Under the pieces are notes generated by a model that was not told the origin of the DNA, searched no databases, and saw only the letters and a program-made list of their open reading frames with translations. Below, piece by piece: positions 1-11,825 of a DNA stretch of 64,000 nt; position 1 is the stretch's first letter; each line of letters begins with the position of its first letter. This DNA is from Eremophila alpestris peregrina (Eukaryota > Chordata > Aves > Passeriformes > Alaudidae): positions 1,082,862-1,146,861 of the forward strand of contig WMCF01000018.1 in assembly GCA_009792885.1 (NCBI GenBank), given 5' to 3'. The translations under genes and the position numbers were made by a program.

Positions 1-1246
1 GTAGCGTAATGTTTAGAGTATAAAGGAAGTCCTCTGCTCTCCCAGTGGTGGGTCACACTATAAATACCCCAGATGGCACAGGACAAGGAGGGCTGTAAAA
101 CTCAGGATGTGGGTCACAGGATGGCTGTCTGCTTGCTGTCTGGGGAACACGATAATAAACTCTTGCAAAGAGCTCTGATAACACCACATGAAAGGAGTAC
201 AAACACTGTGGAGGAGATCTTCGGCTGCTGTAAAATGTCACTGCTCTCTTCAGTTCATGATATGCTGCTTTTCTTGTTTCCTTCCCTTCTCAGCCTCCTC
301 CTGAGTGCCTGGGGTTGAAAAGTATCCACAAACCATTTTTTGCCTTCTGCATGACTTTTCAGCTCCTTTTCCCTCTGTACAGACACACCTCCATGTTCCT
401 GCAACATCCTCCTAACCCTGTGCAGCTCTCAGCAATTCTGACACTTCAGCCAATGGTCCCCTGAACAATATCAGCACCATGCCAAAAATACAGAGCCCTC
501 TTCCCTGCCCCCAAGAGTCACAGGCACAGCAGGGAGGTGAGTCAGGACAGTCACACAGAGGCCACCAGGTTCCTGAGACAGATTTTAAACAGAAACATTC
601 CTCATGTTAAAATCATCCTTTATTCTCCTGAAGAAGTTAAAAACAAAATTCAGGAATTTCATCAACTCATGCAATAAGAGGGTGTTCATTGAGAACATTG
701 TATTTTTTACTGCAGTTTTATTGTCAAAACATTATTGGCTTTGTTGTTGGTGTTTAATCTAGGGACAATGTTTTGGTAAGATTTAGAAAGAGTATTAATT
801 AATCCAAGCATTGGAAGGAGGAATACAATAGGAAGGAGGAGTGGGAATAAGGAAACAATGGTGTATTGATTTGAAACCTTCAGAAATGTCTTTGCCCCCT
901 TTTCCCCCACCCCAAAAGTAGTGATTCATAGTTTTGATAAGGGTTCCCTCCACCCTCAAACTTTCAAACCACCAAATGCTGGTGTGGACACAGCTCTATG
1001 GACTGTCTATTCCAGCTGAAGTTCAGTGGTTGGTAAATGTTGGGGACTGCATTTGTATCTGTGCAGTTTTGCTAATGGCTTAGAAACTACACTGCTTTAG
1101 CTATGCAAGTGAAGCAGTATAGTTTTGTAATGTAAGTCCACATTTCACCCAGACAGGGTTGAAAGGTGCAACTCATGGCCCCTGAGGCAAAGCAGAATTA
1201 TTTCTTTTTTATTCTCCTTCCCCCCGAGATAGGAACTGCCCTCTGC
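1..1246. other. Non-coding interval at the left edge
   Basis: No open frame here looks like a protein I know. A TATAAATA octamer sits at 59-66, but nothing around it looks like a core promoter. A 67-codon minus-strand frame at 707-910 has one hydrophobic stretch (roughly residues 18-41). It lacks any supporting context and is probably chance. I see no repeat family here. Confidence 0.6.
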
Positions 1247-1259
1247 TGCTGAATCAGCA
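1247..1259. promoter_or_regulatory. Maf recognition element-like palindrome
   Basis: The 13-mer TGCTGAATCAGCA has both perfect half-sites of the T-type Maf recognition element (TGCTGA and TCAGCA) around a single central base. The consensus has C or G at the centre and this copy has A. Large and small Maf proteins, and NF-E2/Nrf-type heterodimers with small Mafs, bind such sites. It lies about 600 bp upstream of the CpG island and about 155 bp from an E-box/GATA composite. Binding is an inference from the motif alone. Confidence 0.45.
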
Positions 1260-1413
1260 GGATGTGCCCTGTGACACTGACTTTAGCTGGCTGGAGAGCT
1301 GTTAATGGGTCTGAAATCCATCCCCCACCCCAGCCTCTGACACAGCGTGCACGGGAGAGGCAGGGAGCCGAGCGAACAGCATGGGAGAGGGAAGCGGAGA
1401 CCCCTGATACACA

Positions 1414-1433
1414 CAGCTGTTATCTGTGATAAG
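1414..1433. promoter_or_regulatory. E-box plus inverted GATA pair (TAL1/GATA-like composite)
   Basis: A CAGCTG E-box (1414-1419) is followed by an inverted GATA pair, TTATC-TGT-GATAA (1420-1432). Read on the plus strand, CTG is separated by 7 bases from TGATAA. This fits the CTG-N7/8-WGATAR arrangement known for TAL1/E-protein/GATA1 complexes. The neighbouring T-MARE would make a hematopoietic-type module. GATA and E-box motifs are common by chance, so only the exact spacing and the neighbours raise the call. Confidence 0.35.
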
Positions 1434-1858
1434 CTGCATCCTGTGCCATGCTCCACCTCGCTGCAGCGGGGAAGGCGTTTGAACTCCAAGACCCTTTCTG
1501 AGTTCAATCTCTATCTGACAAACACACAGCAGGCAGCCGGAGGGAAAAAAAAGCAAAGTTCAACCCATCCCAAATGACTCAGTTTCTAAGATTTCTGACC
1601 AATTTCCTAAAACTCTGCCCTGAGGATTTTTTTAGGCAATGTCGGTATATTTGAGCGATATAAATAACTGAAGAAGTTCATAATAGCTGTGGGGTGGTGA
1701 TGCAAAGAGATCGAGCTGAGATGGGGGTAAAAACCTCAATTATGTGCCGGCAGGGCAGAAAAAAAAAAAAAAAAACCCAAAAAACCCGCTACTTTCAGGA
1801 GAGCGTGTTGTTTGAAATGGCTGAAGCAGAGCTCGGGTCTCCCATCAGCCACAAACCC
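1434..1858. other. Upstream flank of the CpG island
   Basis: This stretch has a moderate GC level with scattered CpG. It includes an AP-1 site TGACTCA at 1575-1581, a TATAAATA at 1659-1666 and a run of 17 A at 1759-1775. The A-run may be a simple repeat or a degraded retroposon tail; I see no recognisable body next to it. No supported coding frame is present. Confidence 0.5.
1759..1775. repeat. Poly(A) homopolymer
   Basis: An uninterrupted run of 17 A is followed by short A-rich, C-spaced sequence. It is directly visible and of uncertain origin. It could be an unstable mononucleotide repeat. Confidence 0.9.
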
Positions 1859-1859
1859 A

Positions 1860-2470
1860 CCCGAGTGTGGCGTTGGTTTGCGTGTCCCCTTCGCACCGAG
1901 TGAGCGCTGTCCCTCTGACCGCCGAGTGCGACGCTGCTCTTCAGCAGAAATTCCTGCTGGGAAGACAGCGGCAGAGCTCCTTCCCCACGTCCCCCTCAGG
2001 GGCCTTTCATCCTCCTCACGTTAGCAGAGACAAAAGTCACGGCTATGACGTGTGTCTGTCTTAACTTCGAGTCATCTCTGTCATGCGCCGCTGCCCCGAC
2101 CCCTCCTCAGGTGTGTCCCCACCCTAAGCCATGACCCGGGACAAGCCCGTGTTTCCACACCCGGCGGTGCCGCCCGGGAGGCCTCACGCCGCTCCTGTGG
2201 GGGAAGGCTGCCATCGCGCCTGGCCACCCGTTTGTTTCTTTTCGGCAGAAGATTGTTCGTCAGTGAAAACTTATTTGGCTCTCGTTTTGCTCATATTGGT
2301 GCTCTCGCCTGAGGCAAAAGGCGACCTGCGCCCGCCGCCTCAGCCGTGCCCCTGGCCCGGCGCAGCAGCGCCACCTGCGGGCCGGGAAATGGCGCCGGGG
2401 GCGCGGCCCTCAGGGAGCGGCGGGAGAGGCCGCGCCCGGCCGGACAGCCCTCACCCAGGGGACACGGACT
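1860..2470. promoter_or_regulatory. CpG island, candidate promoter
   Basis: By eye I count roughly 50 CpG dinucleotides in about 600 bp, densest at 2160-2220 and 2320-2455. The surrounding DNA is strongly CpG-depleted. In vertebrates such islands usually mark promoters, often of housekeeping or developmental genes. No clear first exon can be assigned. Open frames on both strands here (for example plus 2131-2472) are expected in GC-rich DNA and match no family I know. A CTCF-type motif lies at 2368-2381 and a CRE half-site TGACGTG at 2046-2052. The direction of transcription cannot be told from the sequence. Confidence 0.75.
2368..2381 (-). promoter_or_regulatory. CTCF-type binding motif
   Basis: On the minus strand the bases read CCCGCAGGTGGCGC. 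This matches the vertebrate CTCF core CCASYAGRKGGCRS at 13 of 14 positions, with only the third base differing. It sits inside the CpG island. CTCF sites at island edges often act as insulators or loop anchors. Occupancy is inferred, not seen. Confidence 0.5.
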
Positions 2471-2773
2471 GAGGGGACAGCTGGCATCCTGAGGCAGCAA
2501 AGTTCAGCGGGAGCATTCAGAGAGAGGGTGGGAAGGGTGGCAGGCAGGTGGAAGAGGTAGGAGTTGTTGGGTCCAAGTTCTGTTGAACTGGAGCCTGGAC
2601 AAGGGACAGAAAAAGCTGGTGGGAGGTGAGGGTGGGGAGGCCAGGTATTTAAGGTGTGTTGGCTGTGACATACTGTTAGAAGCATCATTTAGCAGGCCTG
2701 GATAGGAATAAAATTTTCAGAAAACTTTTCAATAGAGCTCACACTTCCTTGGATTTACCTGTGAGGCATGTGT
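2471..2773. other. Non-coding interval, purine-rich
   Basis: Downstream shoulder of the CpG island. It is G/A-rich on the plus strand, with GGG runs near 2620-2638 that fall short of a canonical four-run quadruplex. No supported gene or repeat family. Confidence 0.5.
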
Positions 2774-2905
2774 CATGGAATCATAGAATACCCTGAGTTG
2801 TAAAGGACCCACGAGAATCATTGAAGTCCATCTCCTGGCCTTGCACAAGACCACCCCAAGAATCACACCCTGTGCCAATTATGTCCTGAACTACTTCCAT
2901 TTTAA
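2774..2905 (-). mobile_element. CR1 LINE 3'-end fragment, degraded
   Basis: On the minus strand this ends in the ATTCTATG-type terminus typical of avian CR1 (seen at 2780-2789 as ATCATAGAAT on the plus strand). It is preceded by the characteristic stretch in which a warning-like CCTGAGTT...AAGGACCCAC...AATCATTGAAGTCCA series appears on the plus strand. The match fades after about 2905, so this is a strongly 5'-truncated and mutated copy, which is normal for CR1. It has no coding capacity. This is the main evidence that the genome is avian. Confidence 0.85.
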
Positions 2906-3629
2906 CTCTCCTTAGGACAGGCCTACTTGAGATGATGTACCTGATGTCAGCGGCTCCCATTAGGTCTCCAAGGCACCCAATACAGCACCTGGTGCTGTGC
3001 TTCTAGGTGGCCAATCCATCTACTGCCATCAACCAGATTATCCTTTCAGCATCCCTGAGACACGTGGGTTCTGCTTCAGCAGATTCCTCGAAGGCAGGGG
3101 GACCCGCAACTACACTCAAAGAGGATTTCCCAGGATTAGGAAGAGATCACAACATGCACAAAATTACTCAGTAGTGTCACCACAATCACCGGCTACCACT
3201 GACCTTTGAAAATTTCTGTGTCTACTTTACTGACATGCACTCTTGGTTTTGAACAAAACACCTCTACTCTCACTTTGGCCAAAACAACATCATCAACATT
3301 TGACCCTCCAGTAAAGCCCTTAACAGCATCCTACTTTCCATCCCTCCCACAGCCATCCCTCCCTGCCCTTGGTATCATGCCCGGCTTGAGCTCATTTACA
3401 CCTTACACTCTGGCCAGAACCTGGTGTTTTTATTTCTTTCTTACATCAGTCTACACCAACTAATAGCCTATACAGACACACTTTCTCCTAGTCTTACTTA
3501 TTAATTTTTAAAATACAAAATAGAATTCTTTCAGAAGGAAAGACAGAGATATTCCCTGAAATTTTAATAAAAAGGAATAAAAGTCAATGTGTGGCAGCCA
3601 TACTCTTCTTTGTCTGGTACAAACCCAAA
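2906..3629. other. Non-coding interval between CR1 relics
   Basis: C/A-rich single-copy-looking sequence. Short frames at 2997-3209 and 3206-3463 have no recognisable domains. The left edge may hold further unrecognisable CR1 sequence. Confidence 0.5.
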
Positions 3630-3862
3630 TTATGAGGTTGGATTTAGATACTTCAGGCTACTGAACTCTTCGGGCAAGGGAGAATTCAGGTTCCCTGGAG
3701 AGAGGTAGAGTGTCTAGCCTTGGAGACTCTAATAGTCTACATGGTCCATGTAACTCTACATGGTCCTAGGCAAGTGGTGACCTGCTTGAGCAGGGGAGTT
3801 GGACCAGATGATCTCTAGAGGTTGCTTCCAACCTCAGCCATCATTATATTTGTGATATTTAT
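3630..3862 (+). mobile_element. CR1 LINE 3'-end fragment, old copy
   Basis: The plus strand carries the CR1 3' untranslated signature: a GTTGGACCAGATGATCTCTA segment at 3799-3818, then TTCCAACC, then a decayed ATTCTRTG-type terminus (3841-3860). Upstream, to about 3630, a weaker resemblance to the CR1 tail remains (GAGGTTGGATTTAGATA near 3634). Inside it a 12-bp direct repeat (3736-3747 and 3755-3766, period 19) probably arose after insertion. It is oriented opposite to the other CR1 fragment. Confidence 0.75.
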
Positions 3863-5152
3863 TTTTAATGAATTTTTCAAAAAACGTGGGATTTATTCCA
3901 ATGATGGTTTTTATGGAAGCAGAGCAATGGGATACAGTTTTCAAAATTGCTTTAAGCACAGTTTCTTCCCACTTGCCAAATCTAGCAGCCAGAGCTCCAG
4001 AGCTCTTTTCAGGCCAACCATCTTATATTCCAGTCCCAAATATGTAACTCATAATTCCATTTAATTCTGATACCACGACTGAATTGTCCCATCCCAATTC
4101 TGTGGTTTCAGACTCAGCATAGGCAAATCTGATATTTCACACTTGTATGGAAAATAGCTTGAAGGCTAAAAAGTCTGTGGAGGTTGGCTTTGTTCTTCAT
4201 TGTTGATTGGGTGGAGATGGCTAAAGAATAGCTGGGAAGGGATTAGGCATGATAGCTTTGTGCTGGATGAGGAAAGCTGTGTCTTGGCATTTCTTTCATG
4301 GGGAGCTGGTTTCCAGGATTACTGGGAACACCCACTGAATGGAATAATCAATTATTCAGCTGCTCATTAACCTCACCCATCACTCACAAATTTTTTCTCA
4401 AAGTTTGAAAGAGCTGCTGCCAAATCAAGACCATTATTTCCTGAAATCCATCTCAATTCCAAGTCTAACTTAGATTTTCTCCAACCTTCAAACTCAGTGA
4501 ACCTCAGTTATGGGGACAGGGACATTTATATTGAAACATGTCACAAGATGAGTTGGGAGAAAGAAAAAGGAATGTATCAAGAGTGCAGTAGCATGGAGGT
4601 AATCTTTCACCCTGGATTCTGATGTAAACATGTTTGGTGAATATGGCAAAATGAATGGGTTTTGTGTGCTTCCCATCTTATAAAGTGGTGAAGCATTTTG
4701 AGATCTGAAAGTAGGAAAATGTTGTAATAGCACTACATATTTATGACTGTTTTACTTAAAACGTTTGTTTTTCCAGCTGTCTACCCATCTTCTCTTTCCT
4801 GGGAGATTTGCAAATGCCTTGCTCCACCACCTTCTCTGTAGTGGCACCAAAGACAGGCAGTGCCATGACATTGTCTGCACTGTGCCAGCCTTGGCTTGTT
4901 ACACAGCCCTTGGAATTCACAGAGCAAGTCACACAGCATGGTAGAACATTTTTAACCTAGGCCAAGCCCTTTGGAGTGAAAGGCTAAGGAGATGAAGGGC
5001 AGGCAATCCAGATCTACCTGGGTGGGAAGAAACACATGGCAACTGCACTTCTTTTGTGTCCCCTCAGCTTCTAATACTGCCTTTGATAATGTAGGATATT
5101 TATATGAAAGATACTGAAGAGAGAGAAAATCCACTGTCATGACAGCAGGATT
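3863..5152. other. Non-coding interval
   Basis: AT-moderate sequence with no supported frame, no recognised repeat and no strong motif cluster. Confidence 0.5.
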
Positions 5153-5240
5153 AAAACCAAACCAAACCAAACCAAACCAAAAACAAACAAACAAACAAAC
5201 AAACAAACAAACAGACCAAAAAACAAAAAACAAATCCCAG
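5153..5240. repeat. Compound microsatellite (CCAAA)n-(CAAA)n
   Basis: About five CCAAA units (5157-5181) pass directly into about eight CAAA units (to about 5213), then into a degenerate A/C tail. On the minus strand it creates a false frame rich in repeated V-C-L-F. It is likely to vary in length between individuals. Confidence 0.95.
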
Positions 5241-8200
5241 ATGAACAAACACAAAAAAAAACCCAGGAAAGGTTACAAGTCCTGCAAAAGAAGCTACTCT
5301 TGTTTCAAATGAGTAATGTATCACTCTCCCCTCTGCAGGTCTCCAGAAGCATTTATCTGACTTTTTTTTACTGAACTGACCAAAATCAGAGCACAGGCTG
5401 CCCTAGAAGGAAATGTTTGCCAGACACAACCTCCAAATAAATATTTCTCAAATTAAGTGTTCCTTTTTTTACAAGAAAAGCACAAAATCCAGACTGATAG
5501 AAATCTGCATGTGTTGGAAAGAGCCAAGCTCCTGCTTGGAGCTAGGAAGGGGTGAAACCTCTTCAGGGACAGCTACTGCTTCCTCAGGCACATCTTCCTG
5601 CTCCCACTGTACTAAAGGCCAGGTCTGAGTCCAGCAGCTGCAGTCTGACCCTCTGGCCAGTTCCCAGCACCTGCAGGCTGCTTCCTGCAGAGCCAAGCCA
5701 GCTGCTTTCTTGGGTCTCTAAAGGGCACGGATTTTTCTTACAATGTTTTTCTGCACAGATTTATTTGCATAAAATGAGTGTTCTTTAAACCCAGATTTTT
5801 TTTTTAAGATCAAAAGCTTTGTGCCTTTTATTGCAGCTGTGTCTGTTGCTTAGTATGTAAGCCAGTTTTAAAAATCTACACAAACCAGCTTTGGGGGGCT
5901 CTTCTTTCCTGCAGTGCAAGAGGCTTTAGGGAAAACATGTATCAGTGAAAATTAAATTCAAAAGAATAGGCATGAGCATAAAGCCAAAAATCTGGAACAT
6001 AATTTGGGATTAGAAATATTCAAGCCTATCTTACATTAGGTATCTAAATCAGAATCTTTTTAGATTTCAGTTCCCACATTTTAGCCCTCAGAAAAATAAG
6101 GAGGGACAATGTTCATACAGACAGGATCAAAGTAATGCTTTTCCTTTCTCTTCCAAACAGAGCTTTTAACAAATGAACAGTAACATTTTGAAGAAGTCAT
6201 CTGTAGGGAAAAGAAGGTGATTTTATAAGCATTTGTTTTCACTTTGCTCTAATAAGTGATAAGTTCTGGTCTGTGAATTAGTCCTATAGAATGATAGTGT
6301 AGAACAGAAATCTAGCAGTACAGTCTGAAGAGACTTGCTATTCACATTATGCAAGAGACACTACCACTTTTTGGCTTGGACTTTGTTCACTACAACTCTT
6401 GGTGTCAGTCTAATCTCAGTGAATGTCTAGAGGAAGATGTAGATGATTCTCTGCTTCCTTCTAGGTCATTAAAATACACCAGTCCTTAGCTTATTAGCTT
6501 TGATCTCTATGTGGAGAAATGTTTTTAGAACTTACTTAAAATGTTATTTTGGAGAGATCTAGAGAGTCTACTCATTATTTGGGTTGAACAGTCTTTTATA
6601 AATCCCTAGTCTTCCTGTTAGTGATTCTGACAAACTTTTAAAAATGTTTCAGCAGGAGATTTTCCATAAGCTACTTTCACGATCCAAGTTAAGGATCAAA
6701 AAATGCCTTTTTTTCCATGGCCTGAAATTCCTGAGTGGTCTTTCTTGCATGAGTAGTGGGATGACTGGCAGCTCTTCCATTCTTTGGAAAGGGCTTGCAA
6801 TGTGGCAAAGAACTGACTACAGTGCAAAGCATGGAGAAAAAGAACAGCCTTTGAAAGACCAGAGCAGCTTTTAAGATACATTTAGACTGTGATTTTGGAA
6901 CCTCACAGAGTCCACCTTCTCTGAGCACACACAGAAGGGAAGCACATATTGCAGCCAGGAAGGACAGGGACAGAAAGGACAGTATTGGCTTAAAAAGATG
7001 GACTGTCCCTGTCCCTCTGCCCCAGGTGAGGCAGGGCACTTCATGCAAGCAGTCTTTGAAGAGGTGGGTGGTATCACTGAAAGCCAGTGGTAGCTGTACT
7101 TCTGGCAGATGAGGTGCCAGGCTTAAAAATCCTGAAAAATCAGGAAAGACACACGTCAAACAGAAGAATCAATTTTCTGGCAAGCTGCAGCTGTCATGAT
7201 TTATATTAGTGAGTGCAGATGGGATCTTCATTCATTGACATGCTAATTACACAGACCATGTGTTTTCTGTGGAGGACAGTGATGACTCGCCCAGAAGGAT
7301 AACCTGGCTGTGTCATTCAAAGTTCTGAAATGGAGCATAATAACCTTATTTCTGGTATTGCCTGGCTTTTGAATCCTTATCTTGGCAACCTTTGGATTGT
7401 TCATCTAATGGAAGTTTTATGTTCCAAAATACTACTCTGGCAGGCTGGAATGATAATTACTAGGCAGGTTTCTTAATCTCTTTCTAGTTTTGCTGTTCCA
7501 ATACAGAAAAAGCTCAGCCCTGAAACTGGGTTATTAAATACGATTGAAGCAAAACTACAGTTTTTAGCCATCAGATCCCTGGAACAACTGCTGTGGAGTT
7601 TGTCCAAGGTAACTGCTTTTTGTCAGTCAGCTTGCATTTGAAATTCAGGTTCTTCCCCTCTACTACATTGTTCTTGGTTTGCAAATTAAATACATGGATT
7701 TGAAGCATCAAGGCTGATTTTCCTGGTGTTCTATTGCTGATGGCTTGCCAGGGGGGTTTAACTAGAGATACCTGAATGTTTCCGTGTGATTAGAACAGAA
7801 CAAACTTTCTGGAATAAAGATCTTATTTGCAAGGTATAACTTTTTTTTTTCTTTGTGAATTGTCCACAAGCAAGACAATATGACTATTTACAACATTTTT
7901 ATTTTTATTTACAACACTTTTTGCTTAATCAAAATTACTCAGCTGATAAATCCCTGGTCAAAAGCAATTTAAGAGTAACCTATATCTAATATGCACTATT
8001 TAGACACTGAATGAGGTGAATGAATTCATGACTCATAAGGGTGGTTTTGCACCTTGTTCTTCCACTGGGCAAGTAAAATTTAGCTTCAGGTTTTGTGCAA
8101 GATCACTCCCACTGCACAAGTCCAAAATTTCCCTTTTTTTGTGAATGTTTCCAAATGTTCCTTAAAAATCTACTTCTTGGCATGAACAACAGATGCTGTC

Positions 8201-9183
8201 AAATCCAATGTGCACTTGGACACCTGCAGGGGCTCTGGAAAACAGCTCCTGATTGCTGGACAAGTATGAAAAACTTAAAGGCAGTAAATGCTTCACTTCA
8301 CACTTCCTTTTCATTAAACAGACAAGAAACTTTTTTGACCTATGTGATACCCCTAAGAAAAGATGTGAAAGAATGTTTCCAGAAAATCATTTGCATATAC
8401 AAGATCTGGTCAGGGAAGTTGTTTGGTTGTATACAAGACAACCTCTGGAAGAGCTGTGTGTCACATGTAGGTCACTGTACCATATCAGATCTGCAAGAGC
8501 AAAATACTTATCACATCACATCATTATTAAAACAAGTAACATTTTCCCTTGTTCACTTCTATAGGTCTATTAACTCCTGGCTGTTGTGGATTTTGACCAG
8601 CTCCATCGTGTCTGATACTAAGCTGTACATTACTCATTGGCTTTGTTAATCACATTATAGCCTCTTATGAATTTTGAGAGACAAATCTCATAAAAAATTA
8701 GAAGCTTCCACTTTTTCTTTTTTTTTTTTTGATAAAATAATTTACTTGTCTTTTAATAACAAATGTAAAGGGTTCAGTGAAAGGACAGGAAGCTTTACTC
8801 AATTGTTTTACACTCTAGGCATAAAGGCTAATAGACACAAACTGTTTTTAGGGGAGAGGGAAGAGGAAAGAGCACTAGAAGGGTTTTGGTCTGTCCTCAG
8901 GACTTCCCCATCTGGATCCAGTCATTGTGTTGCTTCTGCCAGTACAGACAGCACTGTACATATCTGTGCTGTTTGTATTCTGCCTCATGGGCAACTGCAA
9001 CTTGAAGGTTGGCTCTGGACCCATGGAGGGACTTCACTTCCATTGAGTCAAATCAGCACCCTGGCTCCCTTGGTAGGCAATGGAAAGAAGGGAGTTATTG
9101 GAGACCCTGTTATTTTAGACACCCATTTAGGATGAGACATGCTCAAGATTCCACTGCTCACACTGGCCAGGTCCCTGCTTGCT
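5241..9183. other. Non-coding interval
   Basis: I see no convincing gene. Small structures include an imperfect direct duplication of an ATTTACAACA-containing unit near 7886-7925 (period 22). A 184-codon plus-strand frame at 8095-8649, with an overlapping 103-codon frame at 8253-8564, has no recognisable domain and is treated as chance. Confidence 0.5.
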
Positions 9184-9234
9184 ATTATTATTTATTATGC
9201 CATTATTTATTATGTCATTATTATTTATTATGCC
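9184..9234. repeat. Short ATT-rich tandem repeat
   Basis: Three tandem units of 18, 15 and 18 bases share the pattern ATTATTTATTATG followed by CC or TC. Repeated ATTTA pentamers result. It is a minor minisatellite with no coding value; the plus-strand frame over it reads a leucine/isoleucine/methionine-rich string only because of the repeat. Confidence 0.9.
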
Positions 9235-11825
9235 ATACCCAGATGTCATGCATGTCTCTTGCACTGTAGCTCCCACAGCCACTTGCACTAGAGCTGCAGC
9301 TCCCCTTGCTAATCTTGCTGGGCTGTATTTGCAAGTCTGGCTGCAAAGCCACTCCAAGTGTAGAAGATGTCTACAGGGCCTGAGCATTTACCTGAGTGGT
9401 TCTCAGAGACAGGAGAGCTACACTGGGGAGGCAGTGGGAGCTGGGACTGCCCCACTTGACAGCTCCCCTAGAGCTGCAGGAGCACACAGGACAGTAGCAG
9501 GAGCAGCGGTGTGCAGAGCACCACAACAACCCCTGTATGGTTTCATCTCACTGAGACATCTCCTGGGAAGTCAGCAGGTAAGAGGAGAGATTGAATTCCT
9601 TCTCCTCCAGATCTGTGCTGCATTTCCATACTAAACTATTCTCACTCCAAGAACCTTGCTCACATGCACTTCTGATAATTCAGATTTTTCTTTCCTCTGT
9701 AAATCACATGCTCTATAGAGCCCCATTTGTGAAAACAAGATCTATGAAAAAACCCTCCTAACACCAGTAAATCTTCTTTTAATGAATTGGGCCTGTAGCT
9801 TCAATTATGAAGCTGGGATGTGATGGCTGCTGAGTGAGCCATGCCAACAACAACACTGAGGCAGATCACTGTCATAAGGGTGTTAGGAGAGTCTTGGGAA
9901 AGGCTTGGACTCTCCCTCTTTCCCTTCAAGCACTTTCACATCTGCACTGCATTATATCCCCATCCAGATGACTTTGCTAGGATCTCCAGTGTTCTTGGGA
10001 GTATTTACATTTTAAGAAAAAACCTCACTAATTTATTTTTTCAGTCTTCCACATAATATACTCATAGTCTAGTGTGAAATAGCTCACATTTATCTGGTTT
10101 GCTTTGTTTCCAAATGCACCTAGCCTGGATTTGCAGTTTTACAGTGTATGTAAAGAATTAAACCCTTTAATTACATTGCAAACCCTCTGGATCAGATTTT
10201 TACCCTGTTTCTGTGTCCTACATACCATAAGACACTACTGTCCTTCAGCATTACCAGGAATAAAGCACTTTCAGGTATCCTGTAGGAGTTGGATGGGCCA
10301 CTTACAGGGAGGGGCAGATCTAGTGGCTCCCACATGGACAGGTGATGTGAGAAGGACTCAGGTGTTCATTTCTCTCCTCTCCCTTGGGAAGTTCATCTGA
10401 GCCATCCATAAGACAGGGTGTTGCCAAGCCCAGTTTCCTCCTTAGCAATGAGGAATTGCCTGACATGTGATAGGCAATGCTCTTATCCTTCTGGCCTTGG
10501 GAACAGAGAAAGCAGCAAAGCGCAAAGCACAAAGCAGATGTTCACTCTCAAACCCTCCTGCCCTCATCTGTGACCAGTGTGATGATAAAGGCACTGGGGT
10601 GGAGGGATCAGATTACCTCAGGTCTTGCAGGATTTCCATCTTTAATGTAGACATCAGGATGATTTTTCACCCATTCTTGTCATACTGATACCAGTAACAA
10701 ACTTTTCTTGCTACCTCCTTCTTCTGCTGGCCTCACAGAGTTGCTCTCTTGAGTCACCTTGGTACCGTAGCAAAACTCAGTATTGCAGAGGACCTCTTTG
10801 ACTCCATTTTAATTATTGAAAGTCTTGCACTTGTCCTGTTCTCTGTCTTCCTGTAGCAGTCTGGGTCAAGTTGATTTAGTGATGGAAGATCCCTTGGTTG
10901 AAAAATGGGAGAAGGGAATATTAAAACAATAAATTTCACTTACTGGAATGCTTGGCCTAGAGACACCTGTTCCTGTGAATTTTCATCACTTGAAGTGGAT
11001 GCTGGTCTAGGATAGCTACTGCAGCACATAGGCACACTTGTGAACTGCAAGGTGAATTGCAAGTTTGCTAAAGGGAAATCTCTGAGCACTGAGGAGAACT
11101 ACTAAAGTTTTTCTGTGTTGTACCATGTGTTGCTCCATCTTCTTTCCTTAAGTTACATGGCTTATTCCTACAGGTAAGGAGGAAAAGATATTGAAAGTAT
11201 GCACATTTCCAACACATTCACCTGAAAATGGGTTTCTGCACAATGTCAACAATCCAATTTTTGTTTCTGTGAAAGTGCCTGGCTTGTACAGGAGTTTCAG
11301 TTTGGGGGAAATTTAAAAAAATTGGGGGGATATTTAGCTACAGACTTAGTGGTTTTCTTTTTAAAACAAAAAACCTGAGAATTTATTGGGTTGCAGCAAA
11401 TACATGTTCTCATGCATTCCCTTGCTTTCAAAATATTATGATGAAAACAGAATACATCCTACACAAAATGTCTGTTCTGCTTAACCCTACTGCAATCCTG
11501 AATTAATGCACAGTCCTGCACAGCATTTCTTGGCAGGGGAGGGGTGGCCATGCAGAACTGTGTGTACAGCTGCTGGAGGAAAGGTAACAGCTGCCACCTG
11601 TGTGTGTACCCAAGCTCAGGAGAAAGGCTGCAGATGTTTCAGGTTCTGAAGGGCCACAGCATTTTGGGGTAAGGCAGAGGAGGGATGTGTGGGTGTGCAT
11701 TTGTTGTTCTGGTGACTGCCACGGGACATCTATGGAGCTGGGGAATTTGAGAAAGAGTATTTCCCCTGACAGCTCAATTCCTGAAAACCAGCTGGGGGCA
11801 CATCAGTAAGGTCAGGCATTACTCA
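9235..11825. other. Non-coding interval
   Basis: Single-copy-looking sequence. Short frames on both strands show no domain signatures, and I recognise no interspersed repeat. Confidence 0.5.

Noticed and set aside
468..490. REST/RE1-like site
   Set aside because: Only the left half (TCAGCACCATG) matches; the right half-site is absent.
1659..1666. TATAAATA as a TATA box for the CpG island
   Set aside because: It lies about 200 bp before the island with no initiator or exon nearby, and the same octamer occurs at 59-66 without context.
4952..5254. 100-codon minus-strand frame rich in V-C-L-F
   Set aside because: It is the translation of the CAAA microsatellite.
6689..7159. 156-codon minus-strand open frame
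   Set aside because: No recognisable domain, no regulatory or splice context, and length within what chance gives over 64 kb in six frames.
8095..8649. 184-codon plus-strand open frame, with an overlapping 103-codon frame at 8253-8564
   Set aside because: Two overlapping frames cannot both be real, no domain is recognised, and the flanking DNA looks ordinary. A preservation test across species would decide.
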